Positions 8,352 to 16,856 of a DNA stretch of 64,000 nt are shown piece after piece. Where the stretch lies: assembly GCA_022447855.1 (NCBI GenBank), contig JAKUTX010000001.1:248001-312000 (forward strand). Direction: 5' to 3'. The translations under genes and the position numbers were made by a program. The stretch's first letter is position 1; every line of letters begins with the position of its first letter. The notes under the pieces were generated by a model. It had not been told where the DNA came from and did no database searches. It saw nothing but the letters and a program-made list of their open reading frames with translations. This DNA is from UBA6927 sp022447855 (GTDB taxonomy: Bacteria; Chloroflexota; Dehalococcoidia; Lucifugimonadales; UBA6927).

Positions 8352-8738
8352 ATGGCAAGAAGACCAAGGTCCAGACGTAGAGAACGAAAATCAATACCAG
8401 TAGGAAGAGCTTATATTCATTCTACTTTTAACAATACAATCGTCACTTTGACAGATTCCCAAGGGGGGGTTATTGCATGGGGCAGTGGAGGAACTAGTGG
8501 ATTCAAAGGATCCAGAAAGTCTACCGCATTTGCTGCACAAAGAGCAGGTGAAGATGCTGCTAAGAAAGCTATGAACCATGGATTACGTCAAGTTGATGTA
8601 CTTGTACGTGGTCCTGGTGCAGGAAGAGACGCTGCAGTCAGATCTTTGCAGACATCAGGCCTACATATTACAAGCATAAGAGATGTGACACCAATTCCTC
8701 ATAATGGAACAAGACCTCCGAAACGTCGACGAGTTTAA
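8352..8738 (+). CDS. rpsK: 30S ribosomal protein S11
   Basis: Length 128 with 'AYIHSTFNNTIVTLTDSQGG', SAGxx-like GFKGSRKSTAFAAQ and the C-terminal VTPIPHNGTRPPKRRRV. S11 lies in the platform of the small subunit. The last 35 bp overlap the start of the next ORF in another frame. Confidence 0.97.
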   Translation: MARRPRSRRRERKSIPVGRAYIHSTFNNTIVTLTDSQGGVIAWGSGGTSGFKGSRKSTAFAAQRAGEDAAKKAMNHGLRQVDVLVRGPGAGRDAAVRSLQTSGLHITSIRDVTPIPHNGTRPPKRRRV

Positions 8739-9651
8739 TTTGAATCAAAACCATAACATCATAGAACCAAACAATGAAGATCAGCGTTTGGATTACAGTC
8801 AAGCAAAATCGCTTTTCCAAATCATTGCGTCTAGTTTCAAAATCTACCGACTAGGATTTGTAAACATTGTTTCCACTTCTGCGATTTTAAGCATTCCTAT
8901 TCTACTAATGACACATTTGATACTTCTATTACTAGGTGAATCTATTACTGATAATAGTCCTTATCAATATTTCACAAATTTTGTTGAAGATTTCGGAAAA
9001 ATAATCATAGCATCTGCATTGATACATTGTGTTTGCCAATATTACTTGTCCTCAAAAATTTCTGTATCTAAAGCTTATACTGCAGTTATTCAAAGAATTT
9101 TCTCAATTGTTCAAATTGCTACTATAGTTAGTCTTGCATTAGCACTAATGCATTTAATAAATATAAGACTATTACTAGGACTTGAAAATGCTGACAATCT
9201 AGCAAATGAAATCAAAGCATCGGGTGGAGATCAAATTGCAATAAACTCTACTTTTCAATCGAATTTTCCCACCCAAGATTTACTGATTTCTTTAATTGCT
9301 TTAGTTTTATTTTTCATACTATCGGTTTATTTAATTAATATAATCAATTCAATTGTAGTTGACGGATTAAACTTAAATCATGCGATTAATCAAACCAAAA
9401 ACCTTTTGAAAAATAATTGGTGGAGAACATCGGGAATTATATTAACAATTTTTTGCTTAGGTTCTATCGGAGAATTCCTAACCCTAACTGCTATTAGAAT
9501 ACCGATGTTTGAATTAGGACTGCAGGAAGCAATTTCCTCACAACTACTCTATGAAATAACTTTCTGCTTGCTGATACTACCACTAATGGTAATTTCACTC
9601 ACACATCTTTTTTTTGATCTCAAAGCTCGTAAGGAATCTTCAGCATATTAA
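8704..9651 (+). CDS. Predicted multi-pass membrane protein of unknown function
   Basis: A 315-residue protein with about six hydrophobic helices: near residues 55-80, 95-120, 135-155, 195-215, 245-265 and 280-300. There is no catalytic motif I recognise. The helical pattern with an AYTAV-type linker resembles the loosely defined DUF975/GPDPase-membrane-domain group, which is only an impression. It interrupts the rpsK-rpsD junction of the alpha operon on the same strand. The ATG at 8704 overlaps rpsK by 35 bp; a TTG at 8740, just after the rpsK stop, is an alternative start. Neither has a clear Shine-Dalgarno. Coupling to ribosomal genes suggests a housekeeping membrane role, but that is inference. 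Confidence 0.7.
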   Translation: MEQDLRNVDEFNLNQNHNIIEPNNEDQRLDYSQAKSLFQIIASSFKIYRLGFVNIVSTSAILSIPILLMTHLILLLLGESITDNSPYQYFTNFVEDFGKIIIASALIHCVCQYYLSSKISVSKAYTAVIQRIFSIVQIATIVSLALALMHLINIRLLLGLENADNLANEIKASGGDQIAINSTFQSNFPTQDLLISLIALVLFFILSVYLINIINSIVVDGLNLNHAINQTKNLLKNNWWRTSGIILTIFCLGSIGEFLTLTAIRIPMFELGLQEAISSQLLYEITFCLLILPLMVISLTHLFFDLKARKESSAY

Positions 9652-9662
9652 AAATAAATAAT

Positions 9663-9690
9663 TTGAATTCTCAAGAATATTAATTATACA
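9663..9690 (+). promoter_or_regulatory. Possible internal promoter before rpsD
   Basis: TTGAAT at 9663-9668 and TATACA at 9685-9690 are spaced by 16 bases in the 57-bp gap between the membrane-protein gene and rpsD. The hexamers are near the housekeeping sigma consensus. It could give rpsD-rpoA-rplQ an extra promoter after the inserted gene. Confidence 0.35.
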
Positions 9691-9708
9691 AAAAGGAAAG
9701 ACAATATT

Positions 9709-10338
9709 ATGGCCAGATATACAGGACCCAAATGTAGAAACTGTCGTAGATTTGGAATGAAATTATGCACTAAGCCACCAACTAAGTGTGCGTGGGAAAG
9801 ACGCAAAAGCCCTCCCGGAGGACAACAATCTACTAGAAGAAGACGGGTCACAGAGTACGGAACTCGGTTACGAGAAAAACAAAAAGCTCGTGCTATTTAT
9901 GGGATTCTTGAAAGACAATTCAGTAAGTACTTTAAGATGGCTAGAGATGCCAATGGAGCAACTGGAGATATCTTGTTTCAACTTTTAGAAACTCGTATGG
10001 ACAATGTAGTCTATCGACTATCTTTTGCTGACTCTCGCAGCCAAGCAAGACAGATCGTAAATCATGGTCATATGCTTTTAAATGGGAAACGCATGGATAT
10101 TCCGTCACATCATGTCCAAGTTGGAGATATAATTACATGGAAGAGAGCTGCAAACACTGGCGATGATCAACCAGATTTCATTTCATCAATGACAGCTGAT
10201 GCCCCAAGACGACCAGTTCCGTCTTGGTTAAGAATGGATTTATCTGCACTATCAGGTGAAGTCGTGACTATGCCTGATGTTTCAGAAATTGAATCTGAAA
10301 TTGATTCACGACTTATTGTTGAATTTTACTCACGCTAA
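9709..10338 (+). CDS. rpsD: 30S ribosomal protein S4, zinc-binding form
   Basis: Length 209. The N-terminus has four Cys (C9, C12, C20, C27) of the zinc form, then EYGTRLREKQKARAIYGILE and an S4 RNA-binding domain ('SRSQARQIVNHGHMLLNGKR'). The end LIVEFYSR is the usual S4 terminus. S4 nucleates 16S rRNA assembly. An AAAGGAAAG ribosome binding site precedes the ATG. A 21-bp stretch near its 3' end recurs at the start of rpoA (see repeat). Confidence 0.97.
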   Translation: MARYTGPKCRNCRRFGMKLCTKPPTKCAWERRKSPPGGQQSTRRRRVTEYGTRLREKQKARAIYGILERQFSKYFKMARDANGATGDILFQLLETRMDNVVYRLSFADSRSQARQIVNHGHMLLNGKRMDIPSHHVQVGDIITWKRAANTGDDQPDFISSMTADAPRRPVPSWLRMDLSALSGEVVTMPDVSEIESEIDSRLIVEFYSR

Positions 10339-10464
10339 CAATCTATACGTTAACTATTAGGAGTTATCATTATGACTTTAGAACCTTTTGCCCCTGCTGG
10401 CATTGTTGAATTCGTTGAAGAAGAAGAGGTTCCCATACCAAATCCTGATGTTTCAGAAATTGAA
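10273..10464 (+). repeat. 21-bp direct repeat linking rpsD 3' end and rpoA 5' end
   Basis: The same 21 bases (starting CCTGATGTTTCAG, ending AAATTGAA) occur at 10273-10293 in rpsD and at 10444-10464 in rpoA. Both copies are read in the same frame and encode PDVSEIE. They are 171 bp apart. The copy in rpoA falls in its non-conserved N-terminal extension. Confidence 0.8.
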
Positions 10465-11412
10465 GCCGACGAACAATATGGAAAATTCGAAATTTCTCCA
10501 CTCCAAAAGGGATTTGGAATCACATTAGGAAACCCAATTAGGCGAGTCCTATACAGTTCTCTACCTGGTGTTGCAATCACTTCAGTGAAAATAGACGATG
10601 TCTACCATGAATATTCTACTATTGAGGACGTTAAAGAAGAAGTCCCCGAAATCTTGTTAAACATCAAAGGTATTAGAATTTTGAATGAATCTGATACTGA
10701 CAGACCTGGCAAAATGAGATTGGAGGTTTCAGGAGAAGGAGAGGTATGTGCAGGTGATATAATGCCCACATCAGATTTCCAAATAGTCAATCCCGAATTA
10801 CATCTAGCAACTTTAAATTCTTCTAAAGCAAAATTAAGTCTAGAAATGAACGTTGACCACGGAACTGGATACAAACCAGCATCCGCAATGGATGAATCTG
10901 ATATAGGATTACTACCAGTAGATGCAATTTTTACGCCCATTAGAAAGGTAAACTATTCTGTTGAACCTACACGTATTGGCCAAAACACGAATCTTGAAAA
11001 ATTAATCGTAGAAGTTTGGACTGATGGTTCTATTTCTCCAAAAGATGCGATAGCAGATGCTTCGAAAATCCTATCCGAGCAATTCTACTTTATTTCCACG
11101 ACAACACAAATTGTAGATACGGAAGATGAATCATTAGCACCAAATCTGGTACCTCACGCAACAGCCAACATTAAAGTTGAAGATTTAGAATTATCCTCTA
11201 GGACCCTAAACTGCCTGAAGCGTGCCGATATTAATACAGTCGGCGGCATCATGCAAACCAATAAAAAAGCTCTAATGCAAATTCGGAATTTCGGAGAGAA
11301 ATCTTACAGGGAATTAGTAAGCATACTATTAGAACTTGGTCTAGACCACAAATCCGGAGGACCTTCCAAAGACCCTGAAACTTTGGAAGAAACTGAAATT
11401 ACCACTGAATAA
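10372..11412 (+). CDS. rpoA: RNA polymerase alpha subunit
   Basis: Length 346 against about 315-330 for the family. The dimerisation domain begins at about residue 38 ('GKFEISPLQKGFGITLGNPI', RRVLYSSLPGVAITSVKID) and the C-terminal domain has 'LNCLKRADINTVGGIMQ' and IRNFGEKSYRELVSILLELGL. The first ~35 residues are an acidic, proline-containing extension (EEEEVPIPNPDVSEIEADEQ) not found in typical alpha subunits. The ATG has AGGAG upstream, so the extension is likely made. The gene is followed by rplQ, as usual. Confidence 0.96.
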   Translation: MTLEPFAPAGIVEFVEEEEVPIPNPDVSEIEADEQYGKFEISPLQKGFGITLGNPIRRVLYSSLPGVAITSVKIDDVYHEYSTIEDVKEEVPEILLNIKGIRILNESDTDRPGKMRLEVSGEGEVCAGDIMPTSDFQIVNPELHLATLNSSKAKLSLEMNVDHGTGYKPASAMDESDIGLLPVDAIFTPIRKVNYSVEPTRIGQNTNLEKLIVEVWTDGSISPKDAIADASKILSEQFYFISTTTQIVDTEDESLAPNLVPHATANIKVEDLELSSRTLNCLKRADINTVGGIMQTNKKALMQIRNFGEKSYRELVSILLELGLDHKSGGPSKDPETLEETEITTE

Positions 11413-11461
11413 TCTACAACAATTAAACAAAATACAAATTTTTATATAATGGAGCACCGAA

Positions 11462-11812
11462 ATGCGACACAAAATCGCACACAATAAATTATCTCGCAAA
11501 CCTGCTCACCGAAACTTGATGTTAAGGTCAATGGTTACTGATCTAATAAGGCTTGAGTCCATAACTACTACTTCAGCACGTGCAAAGGAAGTTAGAAGAA
11601 TGGCAGAAAAAGTCATCACCAAAGCGAAACAAAATACTTTGCACAACAGATCTCAAGTCGGAGCAATACTAACTGACAAATCTTTGATGAATAAGCTTTT
11701 CACTGAAATTGCTCCCAGATATGAAAATCGTCCAGGTGGATATACCAGAATTACAAAGCAATCGTTCCGTAAAGGTGATGCGGCAGAAATATCTAAATTA
11801 GAGCTCGTTTAG
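11462..11812 (+). CDS. rplQ: 50S ribosomal protein L17
   Basis: Length 116 with the L17 core: MRHKIAHNKLSRKPAHRN, then 'LMLRSMVTDLIRLESITTT', AKEVRRMAEKVITKAK, and 'RYENRPGGYTRITKQSFRKG'. A GGAGCACC ribosome binding site and an AT-rich TATAAT lie just upstream, so it may also have its own start of transcription. Confidence 0.97.
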   Translation: MRHKIAHNKLSRKPAHRNLMLRSMVTDLIRLESITTTSARAKEVRRMAEKVITKAKQNTLHNRSQVGAILTDKSLMNKLFTEIAPRYENRPGGYTRITKQSFRKGDAAEISKLELV

Positions 11813-11836
11813 ATATTATTGCAAATGGATTGTTGA

Positions 11837-12595
11837 ATGCATGTAGCATTGAAAATCGAATATGATGGTAAACGATATTCAGGTTTTCAATTTCAGCCCA
11901 ATGCACACACCATTCAAGAGGAAATTGAACAATCAATTCTCCTCTTCACCCAACATAAAACAAGTATAGTTGGAGCTGGTAGAACAGATGCAGGTGTTCA
12001 TGCTAAAGGCCAAATTGTTTCATTCCATATCGATTCGAAGTACTCCCTACAAACAATTACAAATGCATTAAATTTTCATCTTCCAAATGATATCTCGGTC
12101 AAGTATGCAAAAAAAGTATCCGCTGAATTTAATCCTAGGAGAGACGCTACAAGCAGGGAATATGTTTATAAAATCCTAAATAGCCTAACCAGATCTCCAA
12201 TCATTTCCAATTTTTCTTACCACTCATCAGAAAAATTAAAAATGGATCTAATGGAAGAATCAATCACCAAATTCAAAGGGATTCACGACTTCAAACTATT
12301 CTCAGCAACACTAGAAGATCCTGATGCTTCCACAGTTAGACAAATCTATAATGCGACAATTATCAAAACGAGTGATATAATAGAGATTCGAATTGAAGGC
12401 AGTTCATTCCTTCCGCGCCAAGTACGTAGAATGGCAGGTGCTATTTTGGATTTGGGACGGTCAAAATTAACTATCAGTCAGTTCGAACAATTAATAGAGG
12501 CGAAAAAAACTTCAGCTACTGCACATGCTTTGCCAGCTAAGGGATTGTGTCTAGACGAAGTCAAATACAAAAATACTCCATATTGGGATAATTAA
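11837..12595 (+). CDS. truA: tRNA pseudouridine(38-40) synthase TruA
   Basis: Isomerises U38-U40 in the tRNA anticodon arm. The catalytic Asp lies in VGAGRTDAGVHAKGQ (about residue 52), preceded by KIEYDGKRYSGFQFQPN at the N-terminus and followed by 'GSSFLPRQVRRMAGAILDLG' near the C-terminus. Length 252 is normal. It ends 1 bp before rplM, in the common rplQ-truA-rplM-rpsI order. Confidence 0.95.
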   Translation: MHVALKIEYDGKRYSGFQFQPNAHTIQEEIEQSILLFTQHKTSIVGAGRTDAGVHAKGQIVSFHIDSKYSLQTITNALNFHLPNDISVKYAKKVSAEFNPRRDATSREYVYKILNSLTRSPIISNFSYHSSEKLKMDLMEESITKFKGIHDFKLFSATLEDPDASTVRQIYNATIIKTSDIIEIRIEGSSFLPRQVRRMAGAILDLGRSKLTISQFEQLIEAKKTSATAHALPAKGLCLDEVKYKNTPYWDN

Positions 12596-12596
12596 A

Positions 12597-13031
12597 ATGG
12601 CAAATAATGGTTTATACGAAACAAAATCCAGCGATCTAAATCCGAAATGGCATCATTTCGACGCTGAGAATCAAACCCTGGGTAGATTGTCTAGCATGAT
12701 AGCTAAGATCCTACAAGGAAAACATAAGCCTAACTATGTTCCACATCTTAATACAGGTGATTTTATAGTAGTAACAAATGTTGAAAAAATCCGAGCTACA
12801 GGACAAAAACTCTCTGACAAAATGTACTATCAACATAGCGGATACCACGGTGGTTTGAGGACAGAAACATTATCGGACATCCTAGAAAAAAATCCAGAAA
12901 GAGTACTACGCAAGTCTGTTAAAGGAATGCTTCCCAAAAACCCGATGGGTCGTCACATGTTATCTAGACTAAAATTGTACTCCGGTAATGAGCATCCTCA
13001 CCAAGCTCAACTCGGCATTGAAGAAAAGTAA
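12597..13031 (+). CDS. rplM: 50S ribosomal protein L13
   Basis: Length 144 with the L13 features 'WHHFDAENQTLGRLSSMIAK', LQGKHKPNYVPHLNTGDFIV and 'VKGMLPKNPMGRHMLSRLKLY'. L13 is an early large-subunit assembly protein. It starts 2 bp after the truA stop, and the truA tail supplies no strong Shine-Dalgarno, so coupling is likely. Confidence 0.97.
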   Translation: MANNGLYETKSSDLNPKWHHFDAENQTLGRLSSMIAKILQGKHKPNYVPHLNTGDFIVVTNVEKIRATGQKLSDKMYYQHSGYHGGLRTETLSDILEKNPERVLRKSVKGMLPKNPMGRHMLSRLKLYSGNEHPHQAQLGIEEK

Positions 13032-13057
13032 ACTTTATCCAAAAACAGGAGACCAAG

Positions 13058-13456
13058 TTGGTTCAAAAAGAAAAATATTATTACGGAAAAGGTAAACGTA
13101 AATCAGCCGTCGCTAGAGTTCGTCTATATTCAGGCGATGGCCCCATTGTAGTTAACGATAAGCCAATAGAAGAATCACTGCCCTGGGATTCTTGGCAACA
13201 GCATGTAAATGAACCTTTTCGTGTTACACAGACTGAAGGAAAATACAGGGTCTCTGCCAAAGTATCTGGTGGTGGGCCTGTAGGTCAAGCTGGAGCTATA
13301 AGGCACGGAATCGCTAGAGCTTTACAAGAAGCTAATCCCGCACTCAGGTCGCCACTAAAACGAGCGGGTTTATTAGTAAGAGATTCACGAGTTAAAGAGC
13401 GCAAAAAATATGGATTGAAACGAGCTCGTAAGGCTGAACAATACACTAAACGCTAA
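13058..13456 (+). CDS. rpsI: 30S ribosomal protein S9
   Basis: Length 132. YYYGKGKRKSAVARVRLYSG at the N-terminus, VSGGGPVGQAGAIRHGIARA, and the C-terminal 'RERKKYGLKRARKAEQYTKR'-type tail, whose last Arg touches P-site tRNA, identify S9. The start is TTG at 13058 with ACAGGAG upstream. This is the last gene of the ribosomal block. Confidence 0.96.
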   Translation: MVQKEKYYYGKGKRKSAVARVRLYSGDGPIVVNDKPIEESLPWDSWQQHVNEPFRVTQTEGKYRVSAKVSGGGPVGQAGAIRHGIARALQEANPALRSPLKRAGLLVRDSRVKERKKYGLKRARKAEQYTKR

Positions 13457-13510
13457 CAGCCGAGTGTGCGAACGGACCTTGTGAAGTTCGGATTAAGAGG
13501 GTGTGATTCG

Positions 13511-14227
13511 ATGAGTACAAAGTCAAAAAACCAAAATTCTGATATTGTTTTATCTCCTACTACGGAGAACTATTTACTCACAATTTTTCGCATGAATGAA
13601 TTAGGCGAAAAAATTACCCAAACGGAATTGGCTGAGCGTCTTAAGTCAGTACCTTCACACGAACGGGTAGGTACTACATTGCCCTCTGTTAGAGGTATGA
13701 TCAACAGAATGACTAAAGAGGGTCTAGTCAAAACTGATCAAAATAAGGAAATAGTATTAACCCAACTAGGAAATCATTCGGCTGAAAGCATAGTCCGTCG
13801 CCATCGTTTATGTGAATGTATGGTGGTAGAATTATTAGGATTAGAATTATACAAAGCTCACGAGCAAGCTCACCGTTTAGAACATGCAATCACCCCAGAA
13901 CTTGAAGAAAAAATAGTGTCCAGATTAGGGAACCCCACAACTTGTCCATTCGGACACCCTATTCCTGGAAGTGGTTATAAAGCAAAAAATAAAAGCATGT
14001 CACTAGACACTATAACAGCAGGTAGTAAATTAAAAATTGACAGGGTTCCGGAAGATGACCAAAATCTCCTTAAGTATTTTGTAGACAATGATCTGATGCC
14101 AAACAAAAGTATCACAGTAACAAAATCTGAACGTAGTTTAGGAGTAATCACACTGAATACAGAAAACAATACAGATGTGGTCTTCAGCTTTGAAATAGCA
14201 AAATTAATCCACGTTACAAAATCCTAG
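13511..14227 (+). CDS. DtxR/MntR-family metal-dependent transcriptional repressor
   Basis: A 238-residue regulator: winged helix-turn-helix (about residues 15-85), metal-binding/dimerisation domain (about 90-150) and a C-terminal SH3-like FeoA domain (about 160-235). Metal-site residues are visible at RRHRLCE (His and Glu spaced as H79/E83 of DtxR) and in HEQAHRLEH (H117, H121, E124, H125). H121 stands where DtxR has Cys102 and MntR has Glu. The loop before the recognition helix carries an insertion (SVPSHERVGTTLPSV) absent from typical members. The ATG at 13511 is preceded by AAGAGGG; the open frame before it is not conserved. A small hairpin (CGAAC/GTTCG) lies in the leader. Targets are not visible; it probably controls Fe or Mn uptake. 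Confidence 0.85.
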   Translation: MSTKSKNQNSDIVLSPTTENYLLTIFRMNELGEKITQTELAERLKSVPSHERVGTTLPSVRGMINRMTKEGLVKTDQNKEIVLTQLGNHSAESIVRRHRLCECMVVELLGLELYKAHEQAHRLEHAITPELEEKIVSRLGNPTTCPFGHPIPGSGYKAKNKSMSLDTITAGSKLKIDRVPEDDQNLLKYFVDNDLMPNKSITVTKSERSLGVITLNTENNTDVVFSFEIAKLIHVTKS

Positions 14228-14273
14228 GAATACAAAACACTACCAGGCAGTATTATTCAATCATACACCGATA

Positions 14274-14933
14274 TTATTCGGCAGGGTTTTGTTGAACGCC
14301 CCTCAAATACATCACCAATTTCCATCGTTCATCTTCAGTCAACAAATACCTAAACTGCGGCATCCATGACGGAGTTGGATTCCCCTGCACCGCTGACGCT
14401 AATCCAGAACGACCCCCGAAACTAATATAACCGAAAAGTTCCCCATCTGTAGCAGATGTGGCTGCGGTATCTAACAAGCTTCTTGGAGCAATACTTCCAT
14501 GATCAAATTGTACTATCGGACCATTCCCATCAAGATTATGACCATGACATACCTGGCAATTAGTAGCAAATAACTTTTGCGCTGAGACCACATTGTCCGG
14601 ATCCGAATTCCAATCATCAATCACCCTTTGAGGAACCCCCCAAGATGAATACTCTTCCATCGAACTTTTATCGATTTCAGCCCCCGTGATAGGAACCGAG
14701 TCAGCGACAGGCAAAATCCTAGGAATTTCTTGACTACCGAATGAGGGCTGATAATGCATCTCAGAAAAGACTACAACAGCATGAGATCCAGTTTCTGGAA
14801 ATGCTGGCAATTTAAACCTAATATCTTCGCTTACAATCACATCTCCGGTATTATTATTGTAACAAGCAGTCAAAAACACACTAAGACTTAAAACAATTAA
14901 TAAAACAAAGATATTTGTTCGAAAATTTTTCAA
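14274..14933 (-). CDS. actE: Alternative complex III subunit ActE, monohaem cytochrome c lipoprotein
   Basis: Electron-carrying subunit of the quinol:electron-acceptor oxidoreductase. A short basic start, a hydrophobic run and a lipobox (SVFLTAC) predict a lipoprotein on the outer face of the membrane. One haem site, CQVCH, is followed by a candidate distal Met in PSWMPQFRYLL; the C-terminal helix (DERWKLVMYLRGV) is typical of class I cytochromes c. I take the TTG at 14933, which follows the actD stop by 5 bases with GGAAGGA 9 bases upstream; a TTG at 14951 would overlap actD and has no ribosome binding site. It is the last gene of the act operon. Confidence 0.88.
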   Translation of the reverse strand: MKNFRTNIFVLLIVLSLSVFLTACYNNNTGDVIVSEDIRFKLPAFPETGSHAVVVFSEMHYQPSFGSQEIPRILPVADSVPITGAEIDKSSMEEYSSWGVPQRVIDDWNSDPDNVVSAQKLFATNCQVCHGHNLDGNGPIVQFDHGSIAPRSLLDTAATSATDGELFGYISFGGRSGLASAVQGNPTPSWMPQFRYLLTEDERWKLVMYLRGVQQNPAE

Positions 14934-14938
14934 GAAAC

Positions 14939-15463
14939 TCAATCCTTCCAACCATACTTTATGTCTTCAGCACCCGAGTCGCGTAACTTCTCCTCAGCAA
15001 GTGCTATACGATCTTCTTCACATGTAACAGTAATTCCAATATAGCCCTCTGTTACACGCTCATCATAAGCACCCATAAACAATCTAGGCAATCTAGATTC
15101 AAATATTATCCCAACAACAGTCATAATTATTGCACCAAGCATAGAACCTTCATACATAATAATAGACATCGCAGGCAAAGATAAAATAGGTTTTCCTCCA
15201 ACTACTAATGGGTAAGCTAAAGATGTTCCAACAGTAAGAATCATTGCAACTGAAAATCCACAAGCAGCACCAAAAAGAGGCCATCTAAACAATTTATGTA
15301 CTGGCTCACCTTCACCAAAAGTCCCCTCAGGGTATGGTGTATCAGTCAATATGTCATATTCATTTTCTGCATATCCAGAATCCTTTAACGAATCAACAGC
15401 ATCAGCTGCAATATCAACATTATCAAAAATACCAATTATGCTACGCTTATTAAAAGAAATCAT
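14939..15463 (-). CDS. actD: Alternative complex III subunit ActD (DUF3341)
   Basis: A 174-residue protein with the DUF3341 pattern: N-terminal 'GIFDNVDIAADAVDSLKDSG', two membrane helices (about residues 58-80 and 95-118) and a C-terminal segment with FESRLPRLFMGAYDERVTEGY. ActD is an integral structural subunit of alternative complex III with no cofactor. AGGAG lies 8 bases before the ATG, inside the end of the preceding NrfD-type gene. Confidence 0.88.
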   Translation of the reverse strand: MISFNKRSIIGIFDNVDIAADAVDSLKDSGYAENEYDILTDTPYPEGTFGEGEPVHKLFRWPLFGAACGFSVAMILTVGTSLAYPLVVGGKPILSLPAMSIIMYEGSMLGAIIMTVVGIIFESRLPRLFMGAYDERVTEGYIGITVTCEEDRIALAEEKLRDSGAEDIKYGWKD

Positions 15464-15474
15464 ATGATCAACTC

Positions 15475-16848
15475 CTATTCTCGTATGGACGCGGGAACTG
15501 TACGTCGACCCACTTTAATTTCATCACGGAAAACCTCCCCTTCCTTAACATCAAAAAGAGGAACAAGAGGGAAGAATTTAGAAAATACTAAAACTCCCAA
15601 TGTTACAAATGCAAAAGTAAAACAAACTAAAGCTATTTCAATAATACTTGGATGATAAGTACCCCAATCAAACGTAAAAGGGGTTTTTCTTGCTAGACCT
15701 GGAATAATTATTAAAAACCTTTCCAGCCACATTCCTATATTTACAGAAATCGTAGTTAAAAACATTCCCATCGGACTTCTTCTAACCTTTTTGAATAACC
15801 ACAATGGAACTGGAATAAAATATGAAGCAACAATAAATACAAAGAACATCGGACCATAGGGCCATTCAAATACTTGCATGGTCCTCAAAGCAATTTCTGG
15901 ATCTTCTAAAGTATAAATAGCGTAAAAGAATTCTAATGCGAAAAAGAAAAACCAAGTGGTAGCTACAACAATTAACAATCTACCAATAGCATCAAAGTGA
16001 TCTCGAGTAATATAATTCTCTAATTTCCAACCCCACACCATCAATGCCATTACCATTGCAACTGCAGAAACTCCAGAATGAATAGCACCAATAATAAAGT
16101 AAGGGGCAAAAATTGTAGAATGCCAACCCTCTACAGCCACATTCACAGCAAAATCCCAAGAAACAATACTATGAACAGATACGAATACCGGCAAAACTAA
16201 TGCTGAAAGCAAAATCCCAGCAACGGTCTGCAATTTCCACTGACGAGGAGTACCTCTCCAACCTAAAGACAAAAATCCATAAATTCTTTTAGCCTTTTTC
16301 CCAGATGCACGATCTCTTACTACAGCCAAATCTGGAATTAAAGCAATAAAAACAAATAAAGAACTACCAATCAAATAAGTACCAATAGCGCTAGGATCCC
16401 AGATAAATGGAGAACGAACGTTTGGCCATACTCCTCTAGCAAAATCATATGGAGGAATCCAAATAAATCTCCATGGTCGACCAAGATGGAAAAAAATATT
16501 AGACAATGCAGCAATTAGAGAAAACAAAGTTAAAACTTCAGCAGCCCTAGTTACAGGACGTCTCCATTCTGCCTGCGTGAGTCTTAAAATAGCAGATACC
16601 ATTATACCCGCATGACTTATACCAATCCAAAAGACAAAATTTGCAAGATAAAATCCCCAATAAACTGGTCTGTTAATCCCAGCGACTCCTATACCTTTAT
16701 TCAACTCCCATCCATAAGCACACATAGCTATCAATATAACTAGTAAGCATACGGAAGCTATAGGGACCCACCACCTTGGCAAGCCCAAAACGCCAGCAAG
16801 CAACTCTCGGTTTATTTTCTTTGGACCATGTTCAATATATTCTTGCAC
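15475..16848 (-). CDS. actC: Alternative complex III NrfD-type membrane subunit ActC
   Basis: A 457-residue NrfD/PsrC-family protein with about ten membrane helices. I place it as ActC from 'ISHAGIMVSAILRLTQAEWR' and especially GWHSTIFAPYFIIGAIHSG, close to the quinol-site region of known ActC proteins. The helix-rich pair of domains holds the quinol pocket next to the [3Fe-4S] cluster of ActB. It follows the other NrfD-type gene by 8 bp. Assigning ActC versus ActF between the two paralogues is less certain than the family. Confidence 0.85.
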   Translation of the reverse strand: MQEYIEHGPKKINRELLAGVLGLPRWWVPIASVCLLVILIAMCAYGWELNKGIGVAGINRPVYWGFYLANFVFWIGISHAGIMVSAILRLTQAEWRRPVTRAAEVLTLFSLIAALSNIFFHLGRPWRFIWIPPYDFARGVWPNVRSPFIWDPSAIGTYLIGSSLFVFIALIPDLAVVRDRASGKKAKRIYGFLSLGWRGTPRQWKLQTVAGILLSALVLPVFVSVHSIVSWDFAVNVAVEGWHSTIFAPYFIIGAIHSGVSAVAMVMALMVWGWKLENYITRDHFDAIGRLLIVVATTWFFFFALEFFYAIYTLEDPEIALRTMQVFEWPYGPMFFVFIVASYFIPVPLWLFKKVRRSPMGMFLTTISVNIGMWLERFLIIIPGLARKTPFTFDWGTYHPSIIEIALVCFTFAFVTLGVLVFSKFFPLVPLFDVKEGEVFRDEIKVGRRTVPASIRE

Positions 16849-16856
16849 TATACAAC

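Noticed and set aside
13466..13510. Upstream start of the DtxR-type regulator
   Set aside because: The ATG at 13511 has AAGAGGG upstream and the preceding codons look unlike the family; a hairpin occupies them.
14228..14273. Terminator between the regulator and actE
   Set aside because: Only a 3-bp stem (ACT/AGT) without T run can be drawn; the convergent genes may use other means.
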